Shown piece after piece: positions 35,301-43,990 of a stretch of 64,000 nucleotides of DNA. Position 1 is the first letter of the stretch. The number at the start of each line of letters is the position of its first letter. The stretch is from Streptomyces sp. AV19. GTDB taxonomy: Bacteria; Actinomycetota; Actinomycetes; Streptomycetales; Streptomycetaceae. The DNA lies in the NCBI RefSeq assembly GCF_015999245.1, contig NZ_JAEAMR010000010.1, forward strand, positions 759,913 to 823,912, read 5' to 3'. Under the pieces are notes generated by a model. The model made no database searches. It saw nothing but the letters and a program-made list of their open reading frames with translations, and was not told the origin of the DNA. The translations under genes and the position numbers were made by a program.

Positions 35301-37208
35301 GCCGCCTCGCCGTCGGCGGTCGCGTCGGCGGCGGACGACGACCCGATCGTGATCGTCGGCATGGCCTGCCGCCTGCCCGACGGCATCGACTCGCCCGAGC
35401 GGCTGTGGCAGGCCGTGGCCGAAGGGGCGGACGCGACGTCCGGGTTCCCCACGGACCGCGGCTGGGACCTGGCGGGCCTGTACGACCCCGACCCGAGCCA
35501 CCCGGGCACGACGTACGCCCGACGCGGTGGATTCCTCGCGGGCGTGGGCGACTTCGACGCCGACTTCTTCGGCATCAGCCCGCGCGAGGCCGCGGCGATG
35601 GATCCGCAGCAGCGGCTGCTGCTGGAGACGGCGTGGGAGGCGCTGGAACGGGCCGGTGTCGACCCGGCGTCGCTGCGCGGCAGCAGGACCGGCGTGTTCG
35701 TCGGAGCCATGAACATGGAGTACGGCCCGCGGCTGCACGCCCCGGCCGACGGCACCGAGGGCTTCCGGCTGACCGGCAACACGACCAGCGTCGCGTCGGG
35801 ACGCATCTCCTACCTCCTGGGACTGGAGGGCCCGGCACTCACCGTGGACACGGCGTGCTCGTCGTCACTGGTCGCGCTCCACCTGGCCGTTCAGGCACTG
35901 CGCAACGGGGAGTGCCGCCTGGCGCTGGCCGGCGGCGTGACGGTGATGTCGTCGCCCGGCATGTTCGTCGAGTTCTCCCGGCAGCGCGGCCTCGCCCCGG
36001 ACGGGCGCTGCAAGCCGTTCTCGGCCGACGCCGACGGCACGGGCTGGGCCGAGGGCGCCGGACTGCTCGTCGTCGAGCGGCTCTCGGACGCGGAACGGCT
36101 CGGGCACCGGGTCCTTGCGGTGGTGCGTGGTTCGGCGGTGAATCAGGACGGTGGAAGTAACGGTCTGACCGCGCCGAACGGGCCGTCGCAGCAGCGGGTG
36201 ATCCGTGATGCGCTGGCGAGTGCGCGGCTGGGTGCCGGTGATGTGGATGTGGTGGAGGCGCATGGTACGGGGACGACGCTGGGTGATCCGATCGAGGCGC
36301 AGGCGCTTCTTGCCACTTATGGTCAGGATCGGTCTGTGGAGCGGCCGTTGTGGCTGGGTTCGGTGAAGTCGAACATCGGTCATGCGCAGGCGGCTGCGGG
36401 TGTCGCGGGCATCATCAAGATGGTGCAGGCGATGCGTCACGGCGTGCTTCCGCGCACGCTGCACGCCGACGAGCCCTCGCAGCACGTGGACTGGGAGTCC
36501 GGCGCGGTCAGGCTGCTCACGGAGGAGCGCGGCTGGCCCGAGCCGGACCGGCCGCGGCGTGCGGCGGTGTCCTCGTTCGGCATCAGCGGGACCAATGCGC
36601 ATGTGATTCTCGAGGCCGTTCCGGTGGTGGAGGACGACCGTCCGGTGGTCGGCGGGGTGGTGCCGTGGGTGCTGTCGGCGCGGAGCGAGGCGGCGTTGCG
36701 GGCGCAGGCGGAGCGTCTGGCCGGTGCCGTGGACGGTCTGCGCCCCGTGGACGTGGGGTTCACCTTGGCCTCGGGGCGGGCGTCCATGGAGCACCGGGCG
36801 GTCGTGCTCGGCAGCGACGTCCAGGAACTGACCGCGAAGCTGGCGGAGTTCGCCGAGGGGCGTCCGGTCGTGGGTGTGGTGGAGGGCCGGGCGGGGGCCG
36901 GTGGCACGGTCTTCGTGTTCCCGGGTCAGGGTTCCCAGTGGGTGGGTATGGCTCGTGAGCTGCTGGAGTCTTCGGCGGTGTTCGCGGGGCGGATGGCGGA
37001 GTGTGCGGTGGCGTTGGAGCCGCATGCGGATGGTTGGTCGTTGCTGGATGTTGTCCGTGATGGCGATGAGGCGTTGTTGCGGCGGGTGGATGTGGTCCAG
37101 CCGGTGTTGTTCGCGGTGATGGTGTCGTTGGCGGAGCTGTGGCAGTCGTTGGGCGGCTCAACGAGCCGACCAGCCTCAAGTGACACCACATGGATCACGC
37201 GACACTAG
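32361..37208 (+). CDS. Type I modular polyketide synthase, 3' truncated (KSQ-AT-ACP-KS-AT*)
   Basis: A loading module and the start of module 1. KS1 has Gln177 in place of the active Cys (DAAQASS), the KSQ decarboxylase signature of loading modules. AT1 has GHSFGE (Ser621) and, at the specificity position, N-A-A-H (720-723), neither the HAFH of malonyl nor the YASH of methylmalonyl ATs. ACP1 has LGLDS (Ser929). KS2 is intact (DTACSSS, Cys1166). AT2 begins at about 1516 (FVFPGQGSQWVGM) but homology ends at about residue 1598 (base 37155), before its GHSxGE serine. Eighteen unrelated codons follow to TAG 37208. ATG 32361 follows GGGGGAGG. Module 1 lacks its AT active site, any reductive domains and an ACP, so the protein cannot complete extension. 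From about 36110 codon use shifts toward T/G-ending codons. Confidence 0.9.
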   Translation: MTLSQSGSTSPARGSHEDAAIAVIGVSCRVPSASSPAEFWRLLTEGTDAVGPWPEERGPGRSWRGGFLDDVAAFDAAFFGVAPDEAAAMDPQQRLALELVWEAMEDAGVRDDRMRGSRTGVFVGVASDDYAALASRAERADGGEPFAFTGTHRAVVANRVSWSLGLTGPSLAVDAAQASSLVAVHLACESLRRGESDLAFAGGVQLNLSPEGMVRTASLGALSVRGRCAVFDESADGFVRGEGGAVVLLKPLARAVADGDPVHCVILGSAVNNDGGGERLTDPDVRGQQDVLRRAYADAGVAPEAVQYVELHGTGTPVGDPVEAAAVSAVVARSTADRPPLRVGSVKTNIGHLEAAAGIVGLLKAALALRHRQLPPSLHFRTPNPAIPLDGLNLRVQTELDAWPDPDAPLLAGVSSFGVGGTNCHVVLAEGPYTGRPDGDPERPAASRPVPWALSARTGRALNAQAARLLAHLDEHPDADARDIARSLAVTRSSLEHRAVVLGPDRAALTARLRRLTDEAVTGVAGTTGRTAFLFPGGGAHHVGMGRELYATYPVFAEALDEVLGHFEPGLREVLFGEREDSAEALDGFRLMQPALFAFQVALYRLVTSWGVAPDLLVGHSFGEIVAAHVAGSLSLADAAALVAARGALMQELPPGGAMIAVEATEAEALAALDGTDDVSIGVINGPRAIVLSGAEDAVARIADGFRADGRRTTRLRVPNAAHSPLTAPILDEFAARIRGLSVAEPRIPIVSTVTGHTGTAMTEEYWVEHVRATVRFHDAVVALREHGVTRFVELGPDSVLSPLVAPGETDLVVALQHRDRPEPEALLAGLAEAWTAGVPVDWAGPVGDARTVGLPTYAFQRERHWLDERPAAPAAEQHLSSATLSLRERIRTEPDGFLGRWLAGHLAEVTGDAPSDPDATFRDLGLDSALSVRLRNRLVSATGLRLPTTVLFDHPTPDLLAAYLHEQITGVLDEGRSTDAASPSAVASAADDDPIVIVGMACRLPDGIDSPERLWQAVAEGADATSGFPTDRGWDLAGLYDPDPSHPGTTYARRGGFLAGVGDFDADFFGISPREAAAMDPQQRLLLETAWEALERAGVDPASLRGSRTGVFVGAMNMEYGPRLHAPADGTEGFRLTGNTTSVASGRISYLLGLEGPALTVDTACSSSLVALHLAVQALRNGECRLALAGGVTVMSSPGMFVEFSRQRGLAPDGRCKPFSADADGTGWAEGAGLLVVERLSDAERLGHRVLAVVRGSAVNQDGGSNGLTAPNGPSQQRVIRDALASARLGAGDVDVVEAHGTGTTLGDPIEAQALLATYGQDRSVERPLWLGSVKSNIGHAQAAAGVAGIIKMVQAMRHGVLPRTLHADEPSQHVDWESGAVRLLTEERGWPEPDRPRRAAVSSFGISGTNAHVILEAVPVVEDDRPVVGGVVPWVLSARSEAALRAQAERLAGAVDGLRPVDVGFTLASGRASMEHRAVVLGSDVQELTAKLAEFAEGRPVVGVVEGRAGAGGTVFVFPGQGSQWVGMARELLESSAVFAGRMAECAVALEPHADGWSLLDVVRDGDEALLRRVDVVQPVLFAVMVSLAELWQSLGGSTSRPASSDTTWITRH

Positions 37209-37261
37209 AAGAAGCCCAGCTTCTTCGCCGAGTAGGAGACGAGCAGGTTCTTCGTCTGTTG
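37205..37261 (-). pseudogene. Relic of an aldehyde dehydrogenase 3' end (left island border)
   Basis: On the minus strand the last codons read QQTKNLLVSYSAKKLGFF-stop. The intact dehydrogenase at 57861-59384 ends QQTKNILCSYSPQKLGFF-stop. The two DNA segments align without gaps over about 60 bases; identical blocks are CTAGAAGAA at the stop and GTTCTTCGTCTG (37247-37258 and 57903-57914). Beyond 37261 homology stops. This is the original or a related 3' end left behind by an insertion, not an expressed gene. Confidence 0.8.
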
Positions 37262-39351
37262 GTGGTATGGGAAGCGCGGCCTGTTTGACCTGCGGAAGCG
37301 CCCCTTGTGGAGCTGCTGGTTGGCATCGTGGTCCGGGAACGGTCCGGATCTCGGGCGACTGGCACACCAGGCGTAGGCGAGGGGCACGTAGCGGGGAGGC
37401 TCGGACCACGCCCCTCCGCGAAGATCCGCAGCCGGACCGCCGCACTTCATCCGGCCGCCGTGTTGTGGGGGCGATGTCTTGTGCATCATGAGCGGATGGA
37501 GAACGAAGACGATCTGTCCGTCGTGTTGGTTACAGTCGACCGGGGATCTGACACCTTTGTGATGGTGAGATCCGATGGCAAAGAGGCGCGCCTGCCGCTG
37601 GATAGCCCCATGTTCGAACCAACAAGTTTGCTGTCCCGAGTCTCTTACCCACCAACCTTCGAAGGGTTGGTGGCGGAGACTCTGAAGGGCGACAGCATCG
37701 TGTTCGAGCTTCCTCGGTTCGACGGAGGTGATCAGCAGGCCAACCGATTCGTCGTCTACCTGGATCAGAACAAATGGCGGCTCGTGAGCGATGCGTCGAG
37801 GGGACAGCAGAGCGGGACACCGGAAGACCGAGACGCTGCTCTTCGCCTTGTGGAGTGGTCGGCGGAGCGCAAGATCATCCTTCCTGCTTCGTCGGGTCGT
37901 TACTACGAGACGACGAAATGGTCCAACGCGGAGGGGCGCTATCGCCTTGGCTTGTCCATTCTTCAGCTCAGCAGGGGGTGGCAGCTGCGAGATCCGCTGC
38001 AGGTGTGGAGAGATGAACTAGGCCCAATGCCGCTGTTTTAAGTAGTGGCTTTGGGTTTTCGCTTGGTCGGGGCGGTCTTGGAGGCGGGAACGATGGTGAC
38101 CGCCTCGGCCGGCGAGGCGGCCGGCCGGGGCCAGGCTCGGTGGTGGGCGCGTTTGAGGCCCCAGTTGGACATCTTGCGCTTGACGACGCGGGGGAACGCG
38201 CGAAGTCTGCGGACCGGTAAGAGGCGTCGGGCGATCTCGGCGAGGGTGCGGTCCCAGGCCGTGGCCAGCCGCTCAGGGGGAAAAAGCCGCCTGGGCGGGG
38301 ACCTGGCGGCGCACGACGCGCAGGGAGCGAGTGAAGGACAGCCGGTCGGGGTCGGTTCCGGCCTGGGCCGCGGCCTGGTGCATGACCTGGCGCACGGCGT
38401 GGTGGACGAGGAGGAAACCGTAGACCTCCTGCTCGACGCCGTCGGGGTATCTGGAGCGCAGGACCACGTCCGGGCCACGCTGGTGGACCTTGATCTCGTC
38501 CAGCACCCCTTCCACTTCCCACCGCTCGTGATACAAGGCCGCCAGCTCGGCTGCCGGTGCCTGGCCGGGATCGAGGATCGTGGTGATCAACCGGACCGGG
38601 CCGGCCTCCTCGTGGCCGGCGACTGTGTACTCCACCACCCGCACCAACTGCCCGTGCACGCGGCGCTTGTCCCGGGTCGCGTAGATCTCCGACAGGTACG
38701 AGCCGTCCGCGTACTGCTCGCGCACCGCCAGCACGACACTCGATCTGACCCGCCACAGCAGGTCCGCACCCGTCGCAGTGGCCGCTTTCCACCGGTCGTA
38801 GGCGGGGAAGTTGCGGTCCGCCAGCAGCAGCATTCCGGGCTGAAGCTGCGGCAGCAGGGTGTCGGCGAGCTGCGTCTCGGCCACCGTGCACGGACCGGTG
38901 GCCGCGGCGAAGACCGCATGCGTGCCGCACTCGGCCAGCACCACCAGCCGCATCTGCGGAAACGCGCCCTTCTTGTCGCCCCGCCCGGACCCCGGACGCC
39001 CGAAGAACGCATCGTTGTCCGCCGTGTCCGCCACATCCAGCGTGGTGCCGTCCACTGCCACCACCCGTCGCCCCCGGTACCAGGCACCGATGGTCTCCGG
39101 CGTCGCCACCGGACGACACACTCGCTCGAACAACGCCCGCAGCGGCTTTGGCCCCAGCCGGGCACGCGCCCGGGAGATCGCCCCGGTCGAGGGCACCTCC
39201 CACCTGCCCCGCCACCGGCCGGCCCAGGCCAGGCCCTCCGTCAGCAGCCGCGCGACCTCCTCATACGCCTGCCCGGAGAACAGGCACATCGTGAGGTCGG
39301 TCCGGGGCGCCCTGCCAGCATTACTGCTGGTGGGTTTCCCCGGACCGCCTC

Positions 39352-39388
39352 CCGAACCCGGCGTGCCTGTTGGCCAGGCACCGGGCTC
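39352..39388 (-). ncRNA. Group II intron domain V hairpin
   Basis: GAGCCCGGTGCC pairs with GGCACGCCGGGTTC around a TGGCCAACA-type loop. The 5' strand carries the catalytic AGC triad and the strand opposite has the bulge. It is 61 nt before the 3' splice site, leaving room for domain VI, where GGTCCGGGG pairs with CCCCGGACC. Confidence 0.75.
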
Positions 39389-39421
39389 TCCACAAGTCCC
39401 GTCATTGACACGGGGGATCGC

Positions 39422-40854
39422 TCATGCCGTGGTCGGCCAGAGGGCTGGGATCGCTGTTCCCCGGTAGCGGTAGCGCGTAGGCGTTAGCTTGGCGGGATTG
39501 AACAGGGTCCCTTCTTCCGTGGTCGGCCACCATCCACCGGCGCAGTAGCGTCGGCGGATCTCTTTCGAGGTGATCCGGCGGTGTTTGCGGCGTATCCATC
39601 CCATGACCCGTTGCCAGGCGTACTGGCTGAGGTAGTGGAAGGCGACGGCGGACACGCCGGGCCGAAAGTAGGCACACCAGCCCCGAAGCGCCGTGTTCAA
39701 ACGGTGCATCAGGACTTCCAGTGGCAGGTTGACGTCCTGTCGGCAGATCGCCTTCACCTTGGCGGTTACGGCCTTGAGGGCCTTGCGCGCCGGGTAGGTG
39801 TAGACGTACCACTTGTTCGTGCCCCGCTTGCGGTGGCGCTGGATGCGCCAGCCGAGAAAGTCGAGGCCGTCGTTGATATGGGTGATCAGGGTCTTCTCCG
39901 GTGACAGACGCAGTCCCATCCCGGTGAGGACAGGACCTCTGCGATGTCTTCCCGCAGGGCTTCGGCGTGCGCTTTGGTGCCCGAGACCATCAGACACCAG
40001 TCGTCCGCGAACCGGACGAGCCGGATGTTCGGGAGTCCGTGGCGGCGACGCTTGGCCCGTTCCACCTGGCTGGCTCCGGGTCCCCCCGGGGCCTGGGCGA
40101 TGTACTCGTCCAGCACCGACAGGGCCACGTTGCTCAGCAGGGGCGAGAGGATCGAACCCTGGGGGGTACCGGAGTTGCTGTCCCGCAAGGTGCCGTCCTG
40201 TCCGAGGATGCCCGCCTTGAGGAACGCCTTCACCAGAGCCAGGACCCGTCTGTCTCCGACACGTCTGCGCACCCGTTCGAGTAGAGCGGTATGCGAGATC
40301 TCGTCGAAGCAGGCCGCGATGTCGCCCTCAACGATCCACTCATACGAGCGGGACGCGAGGTAACGCACCTCGGCAACCGCGTCATGAGCCCGGCGCTTGG
40401 GACGGAACCCGTACGAACACGGGAGGAACTCCGCCTCGAAGATCGGCTCCAACACCAGCTTCAAGGATGCCTGGACCACCCGGTCCCGGACGGTTGCGAT
40501 CCCCAGGCGGCGCTGCTTGCCGTTCGCCTTGGGGATCATGCGCTCCCGCACGGGCAGCGGACGGAAGCTGCGGTCCTTCACCTGCGATCGCAACTCGCGG
40601 AGGAAGTCCTCCACGCCCCGCACCGACTCGACGTAAAAGGCTGTCCAGCCGTCCACACCCGCCGAACGAGCACCCTTGTTCCCCCGCACCCGAGCCCACC
40701 CGACCAGCAGGAAGGCGGGATCGGCAACGAGATTGAAAAGGTCGTCAAACCTGCGATGAGGATCCTCGCGGGCCCAACGGTGCAGCTTGGTCTGGATACC
40801 CTGTACCCGTTGCTCGGCCTGATACAGCACGTGCTCCAGTTCGTCGGTGTTCAC
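39422..40854 (-). pseudogene. Group II intron reverse transcriptase/maturase, frameshifted
   Basis: GTG 40854 (MNTDELEHVLYQAEQRVQGI) follows GGAGG. The RT domain is clear: GVDGWTAF, RPLPVRERMIPKANGKQRRLGIATVRDR, SYGFRPKRRAHDAV, GTPQGSILSPLLSN and FADDWCLMVSG, the catalytic FADD. At about 39915-39935 the frame is lost (EVLSSPGWD...) and the homologous continuation GMGLRLSPEKTLITHINDGLDFLGW lies in a second frame, ending in a maturase (GIIM) domain (LRGWCAYFRPGVSAVAFHYL) and TAG/TGA at 39422. No HNH endonuclease is present. A single indel separates the halves; it could be real decay or a sequencing error. If real, splicing would need help in trans. Confidence 0.8.
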
Positions 40855-42557
40855 CGTCGAAGACCTCCAGGCATTCCAGCATCCTCCCCACAGACTTGCT
40901 GGCCCCCTTCGCCGTGTGCACACCTCTCGCGTGCCCTGACTACTACGGGGCCTCCGCCCCATACGCATCCCTCGGTCGGCAACGGACCTGCCCCGACGCC
41001 ACGGACTGGAGGTCCAGGCGCTGGGCGGACACGAATGGTTCCCACGTTCACGATGTTTCGATCGGCCAGGTCGGCGCTCGGCTATACCCCGGCAGCATCG
41101 CCACGCCTACGCCGCAGGCATTCAGCGTGGCCTCCCCACCGTCTCTGGCACACGGCTTCGGAGTTGACCCTGGACACTGATATGCCCAGGTCACGCACTG
41201 CATACCGGCCCAGATCCACCAGGTTTCGAGCCGGCACTTCGATTACGGGGCTTCGACCACCGATTCACTCTCGTTACGCCCACTGGTCTTGCTAGCCGGA
41301 CCCGGGCCGTCTGGCAGTACCGGCCCGTCCCGTCGTTGTCGGGACTGCTCCCACCCTCCCCGGCGTTCCCCGGACCGGGCTGTCCCCAGCTTCAATCGGG
41401 CCGCTGCGACGGCCCGACGGCAGTGGTCTTTCACTACTACTCGAAAACACCGCGCCTCGTGGCGCACGCCAGCACGAAGTAGACCGTCACCCGCGCCGGC
41501 AGCAGTCGGCTCCGCTGCTCAACCCGACCCGTCTCCGCGACGACCTCGTCGACCAACTCCGCCGGGAACGCCCGCGTCAACACACCCAGCGCGATGCGAT
41601 CCGACAACCGCTCCTCAACCGGCGGCTTGACCTGCCCAGCCCGTGGCACCAGCACCCCTCCCCAGCCACAAGCTACAGGCAACTCACCCCAAAGTCAGCG
41701 GCATTGGAACTAGGCCTCATGTTCCGCGGAGAGCTCAGTCAGCGTGAGTCGATGGCGCCGGTCGTGACACTGGCGTCGAACACGATCCATTCCGCAGAGA
41801 GAGGTTTCGCCCCGCCTCCACCCCCGCCGGACTTTGCTCCCTGGGCAGCATTCCAGCATGATGCGCTCGTATCTGCCTTGAGTCTGATCGATACGATGTT
41901 GGACTCGGAGGCTGGGGAGCGCGGTCCTGAACTCGGCTGGACAGAGGCGAACCAGAAATTCGGCGACTGGCTGGACACCCATGGCGGTGATGCGCAGCAG
42001 AAGCGCAAAGCGATCGACGCGTGGCTGTTCGGTGACCTGCGGAACCAAGTGGCCGAGGAATCCTTTGCGGCAGGGTGGTCGGTGGCGCAGGTGAAGGTCT
42101 GGGGTACGGGCTCCCGGCCGGTTCAGCAAATGAGCCGCCTTCCGGCCTTGGGTCTCTTCCGTGAGATGCTCCATGAACGCCACCTCAACCGTGGCACCAC
42201 ATGGAGGCCCAATGATGTGATCGACATGGTTTATCTTTCCTGCGCGGCCGGTTACGCGGACTTCGTCGTCTGCGAGCGGCAAATGCGGGAGCCACTAGCG
42301 CGCGGGATCAAGCGGCTTGGGCGTAGCACTCAGATCTTCCGAAGTCTGGCTGACGCAGTGTCGGCCATTGAAACGGCACTTGATGAGAGTGCTGATAGTG
42401 GCCGTGTCGGGCTGGCGCATGGCGACCATTGAGTTGTGCGGCTACGGCCCACGTCAGCGCGATGCTCTCGCGTGAGGAAGCGAGCACGGTGGCGTCGACC
42501 GTCTCGACGAGCACACCGCGGCCACATCCTTAGCTGGCCAGGGGCGGCGTGGGGCTT

Positions 42558-43526
42558 TCACCTCCGCTTCCGTGCCCGCTTCGGCTTCTGCTCAACGATC
42601 ACTGTTTGAGGCGCCGCAGGCGCCTCGTCCTCAGAAGTCGGCTCAAAGCGTCCCGGGGTACTCCTGCGCATCGCCTCGACATACGGCGGAAGTGCGAAGG
42701 TCCGCTGATCTCGATCGATCGGGATCTCTCCAAGATGTCCCGAGGCGTCCCGGGCCCCGCGGGCGCCACCTCGCCGGGTGAGCACCTCGAGCGTGCCGTG
42801 GACGCGGTCGACCCAGTCACCGCGGTCCAGCCTGGGGTGCCAGCGCTCCTCGTCTCGCTTGCGGTCCCAAACCGGGAAACCGAAGGCGTATGACCAGGGA
42901 ACGGCTGCTGACAGGTACTTCTGCACGTGGAACCTGGCAGCGGCGGGCGCTGCGAGGTCGCTGTCACCGAGTTTCTTGACGTCGAGAGTAGAGATGATGG
43001 CGCAGCCGTAGTGGCGAGGCTCGGCGTGCTGGCAGTCCTTGTAGGAACTCAGCCCTGGGCAGGCGTTCCACTGGGCCGGTGGCGCCCAGTACGTTCCTTC
43101 CTCGAAGGTGCCCTCGGGCCAGCCGTTGTAAAAGACGTGAAACGCATAGCGGGCCTGATCAGGGTTACAGCCTTTGACCAACGTGTCGTACTGGAACGCG
43201 TCTTCGCCTGTACCATGGTGCTTCAGCATCCGGTAGGTGTTGTCCTCGTAGACGCGCTTGGCCTGGATACGAAGGCAGATCCACCCCGCCTGGTCATCGC
43301 CGATCCACCACTCCCAGTCAGCGCCCGAGGCCCGCTCCTGCACCTGGCTGCTTTGGTAAGTCAGCAGTCCAGGGACTTGGTTCTGGAGCGTGAAGAGCAG
43401 GTTGTCCGTGACAGACGTCTCGTCGAACCTGCGCCCGGGAAGACGCCCGAACTCGATGCGTCCCCAGGTATCTATCGCTGCCGTGTCCATGGCCGTGCAC
43501 AGGGCACGGAGACTCTCTACCGCCAC
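42558..43526 (-). CDS. DUF6615-like protein, possible nuclease-related fold
   Basis: 322 residues. The N-terminal third has RFDETSVTDNLLFTLQNQVP, GADWEWWIGD (about 69-78) and WICLRIQAKRVYEDN (about 82-96). The spaced E...D-x-E...Q-A-K pattern matches the DUF6615 type and resembles a PD-(D/E)xK active site. The rest is an alpha/beta domain with YAFHVFYNGWPEG and a basic C-terminal tail (KPKRARKRR). It lies opposite to its neighbours in the island, so it has its own promoter. Family assignment is by memory of motifs; nuclease activity is inference. Confidence 0.6.
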   Translation of the reverse strand: MAVESLRALCTAMDTAAIDTWGRIEFGRLPGRRFDETSVTDNLLFTLQNQVPGLLTYQSSQVQERASGADWEWWIGDDQAGWICLRIQAKRVYEDNTYRMLKHHGTGEDAFQYDTLVKGCNPDQARYAFHVFYNGWPEGTFEEGTYWAPPAQWNACPGLSSYKDCQHAEPRHYGCAIISTLDVKKLGDSDLAAPAAARFHVQKYLSAAVPWSYAFGFPVWDRKRDEERWHPRLDRGDWVDRVHGTLEVLTRRGGARGARDASGHLGEIPIDRDQRTFALPPYVEAMRRSTPGRFEPTSEDEAPAAPQTVIVEQKPKRARKRR

Positions 43527-43990
43527 AGTCCCACTCTTTCATGACGGCGCGATCGGCCCCGACGCACGTCTGCTTGTGCGCAGGTTCGGCAATCCCGGCG
43601 CCCGCCGCGCCCTTGCGGTGCATCCACAGCATCGATCTGGGTCGGCTACAGCGCTCGCCCACGGTGTCGCGGTGCGTAGTGGATGTGGTGAGGAGGGAGG
43701 CGTTGCCGTAGGTGGTGCAGGGCGGTGCGTATGTCAGCCTGCCGTCGAAGGTGACGCTGGTCGTATGCGGCGTCATGGCTGGATTCGGTTCACGAGGGTG
43801 CCCCGCTGGGACTGATGTGCGACCCGAGTGCGGGGCGGTGACCGGCCCTGCAATCGCTTCCTCGTCTCGTGGCCCCTCGCTGAGAATGCATTGACAGAGT
43901 CAACGCGTAGTCTTTGCTCGCCGGTATATCGCGCATCGGTGGCATCGTTGCCCGCCCTATCCAGCCACATCATCCTTGAGACGAGAGACC
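43527..43990. other. Intergenic region before the methylase, with a TTGAC-AGA-GTCAA palindrome
   Basis: No gene with recognisable product. A minus-strand open frame (43318-43776) gives no family match and overlaps the DUF6615 gene. TTGACAGAGTCAA (43891-43903) is a 5-bp inverted repeat that could be an operator or include a -35; no matching -10 was found at normal spacing. Confidence 0.4.

Larger units (their letters stand above)
39291..41467 (-). mobile_element. Group II intron inside the IS4 transposase gene
   Basis: The 5' end reads GTGCG (from 41467) and the 3' end AC (39292-39291), matching the group II GUGYG...AY rule. Removing it joins CTG-GC to G-ATG in frame (L-A-M), reconstructing a continuous IS4 transposase. 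Domain V is recognisable at 39352-39388, and a reverse transcriptase/maturase gene lies in the middle (domain IV). Length 2177 nt. The element is in the same orientation as the transposase, so splicing could restore its mRNA. Confidence 0.92.
38038..41649 (-). pseudogene. IS4-family transposase, split by intron and frameshifted
   Basis: Exon 1 (41649-41468, GTG start, VPRAGQVKPPVEERLSDRIA to YFVLA) joins exon 2 (39290 onward, MCLFSGQAYEEVARLL) in frame once the intron is removed. The DDE core is visible: VVAVDGTTLDVADT, LLADRNFPAYDRW and the Y-(2)-R-(3)-E-(6)-K signature in YHERWEVEGVLDEIKVHQRG. Near 38273-38290 the frame ends at TGA after a TTTTTCCCCC run; a +1 shift (CCC-TGA to CCT-GAG) continues as PPERLATAWDRTLAEIARRL through to TAA at 38038. 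Either a homopolymer indel has killed it or a +1 recoding site is used. Typical length is reached only with the shift. Confidence 0.8.
38025..41706 (-). mobile_element. IS4-family insertion sequence, interrupted by a group II intron
   Basis: Terminal inverted repeats CAATGCCGCTG (38025-38035) and CAGCGGCATTG (41696-41706) are perfect over 11 bp. Direct 10-bp target duplications GAACTAGGCC flank them (38015-38024 and 41707-41716), the length typical of IS4 relatives. Without the 2177-bp intron the IS is 1505 bp, a normal size. The single transposase gene lies on the minus strand. Confidence 0.9.
37496..42432 (+). pseudogene. PIN-like domain protein gene, split by an IS element
   Basis: The two parts are 37496-38024 and 41717-42432; joining them at one copy of the 10-bp target duplication restores a single 414-codon frame. 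The N-terminal part has VYLDQNKWRL (Asp90), the opening of a PIN-like nuclease family. The C-terminal part has NDVIDMVYLSCAAGYADFVVCERQM, where the late Asp/Glu residues of that fold sit. The left fragment now ends 6 codons into the IS (stop 38041). The right fragment has only a TTG in the IS end as a possible start. Metal-dependent RNase activity is inferred from the fold. It probably belonged to the defence cargo and is now dead unless the IS excises precisely. Confidence 0.75.

Noticed and set aside
31937..36160. 1407-codon open frame overlapping the PKS in another frame
   Set aside because: Arg/Pro-rich shadow; the PKS frame has all catalytic motifs.
43318..43776. 152-codon minus-strand open frame between DUF6615-like and methylase genes
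   Set aside because: Overlaps the DUF6615-like gene, shows no family motif and has a Cys/Thr-rich composition unlike neighbours.
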